From: CAZJGG01 sp964545475
GTDB taxonomy: Bacteria; Bacillota; Clostridia; Lachnospirales; JAISER01
NCBI GenBank assembly: GCA_964545475.1
Contig: CAZJGG010000104.1
Span: 1 to 6,155 of the forward strand
Reading direction: 5' to 3'
Length of the DNA: 6,155 nt
Shown here: positions 6,119 to 6,155 of the stretch, piece after piece
How positions within the stretch are numbered: position 1 is the stretch's first letter
How the letters are laid out: each line of letters begins with the position of its first letter
Notes under the pieces: generated by a model
The model's input: only the letters and a program-made list of their open reading frames with translations
Told to the model about the DNA's origin: nothing
Databases searched by the model: none
Position numbers and translations under genes: made by a program

Positions 6119-6133
6119 TTCGACGAAGTCGAA
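6119..6133 (+). repeat. Small hairpin just after the binding-protein gene
   Basis: TTCGAC (6119-6124) and GTCGAA (6128-6133) form a perfect 6-pair stem with a 3-base loop, six bases past the stop codon. It directly abuts the next hairpin. It could protect the transcript's 3' end or be part of a compound terminator. Confidence 0.6.
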
Positions 6134-6151
6134 AAGCCGCTTTAGCGGCTT
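6134..6151 (+). terminator. Probable terminator hairpin, cut by the window edge
   Basis: AAGCCGC (6134-6140) and GCGGCTT (6145-6151) form a 7-pair, GC-rich stem with a TTTA loop. The window ends four bases later (AATT), so the expected T-run cannot be confirmed. Its position after the last gene of the transporter operon supports a terminator role. Confidence 0.6.
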
Positions 6152-6155
6152 AATT

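Noticed and set aside
1..6155. CRISPR arrays, tRNA or rRNA genes, insertion sequences or phage genes
   Set aside because: No regularly spaced repeats, cloverleaf-like segments, transposase frames or terminal inverted repeats were seen on either strand.

Overview
The window looks like chromosomal sequence from a low-to-medium G+C Gram-positive bacterium, most likely a gut-type Clostridia member. The evidence is an AT-rich base composition (roughly 40% G+C by eye), strong GAGG-type ribosome binding sites before every gene, a lipoprotein-anchored solute-binding protein, and a CUT2 sugar ABC transporter next to an RpiR-type regulator. I cannot name a species. All five genes are on the + strand, and almost everything else is a shadow frame.

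Left half (1-2297): an RpiR/MurR-type transcriptional regulator (HTH plus SIS phosphosugar-sensing domain, 66-953) is followed 12 bases later by an N-acylglucosamine 2-epimerase (AGE) family enzyme (966-2141). The AGE carries the full set of AGE/renin-binding-protein motifs, not those of cellobiose 2-epimerases. This unit ends in a perfect 52-base palindrome (2246-2297), read as a very strong terminator that is symmetric on both strands.

Middle (2298-2498): about 200 bases without a gene, holding a well-formed extended -10 promoter (TGATATAAT, 2448-2456) and several short repeated boxes that could be operators.

Right half (2499-6155): a three-gene CUT2 (ribose/xylose-type) ABC importer in the order permease (2499-3545), double-domain ATPase (3524-5047, overlapping the permease by 22 bases) and lipoprotein substrate-binding protein (5102-6112). 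Two back-to-back hairpins follow (6119-6151), the second probably part of a terminator cut by the window edge.

How the parts fit together (inference): CUT2 importers deliver free, unphosphorylated monosaccharides. AGE enzymes epimerise free sugars at C2 (GlcNAc to ManNAc and relatives). RpiR regulators usually sense a sugar phosphate made further down the pathway. The set therefore reads as uptake plus C2-epimerisation of a free (amino)sugar under phosphosugar control. The kinase and later steps are not in the window. The substrate is not decided by the sequence, and the binding protein departs from the ribose-binding pattern at several ligand-contact positions. Nothing here is clearly a new class of system; the unassigned substrate and the repeats around the promoter are the points most worth following.
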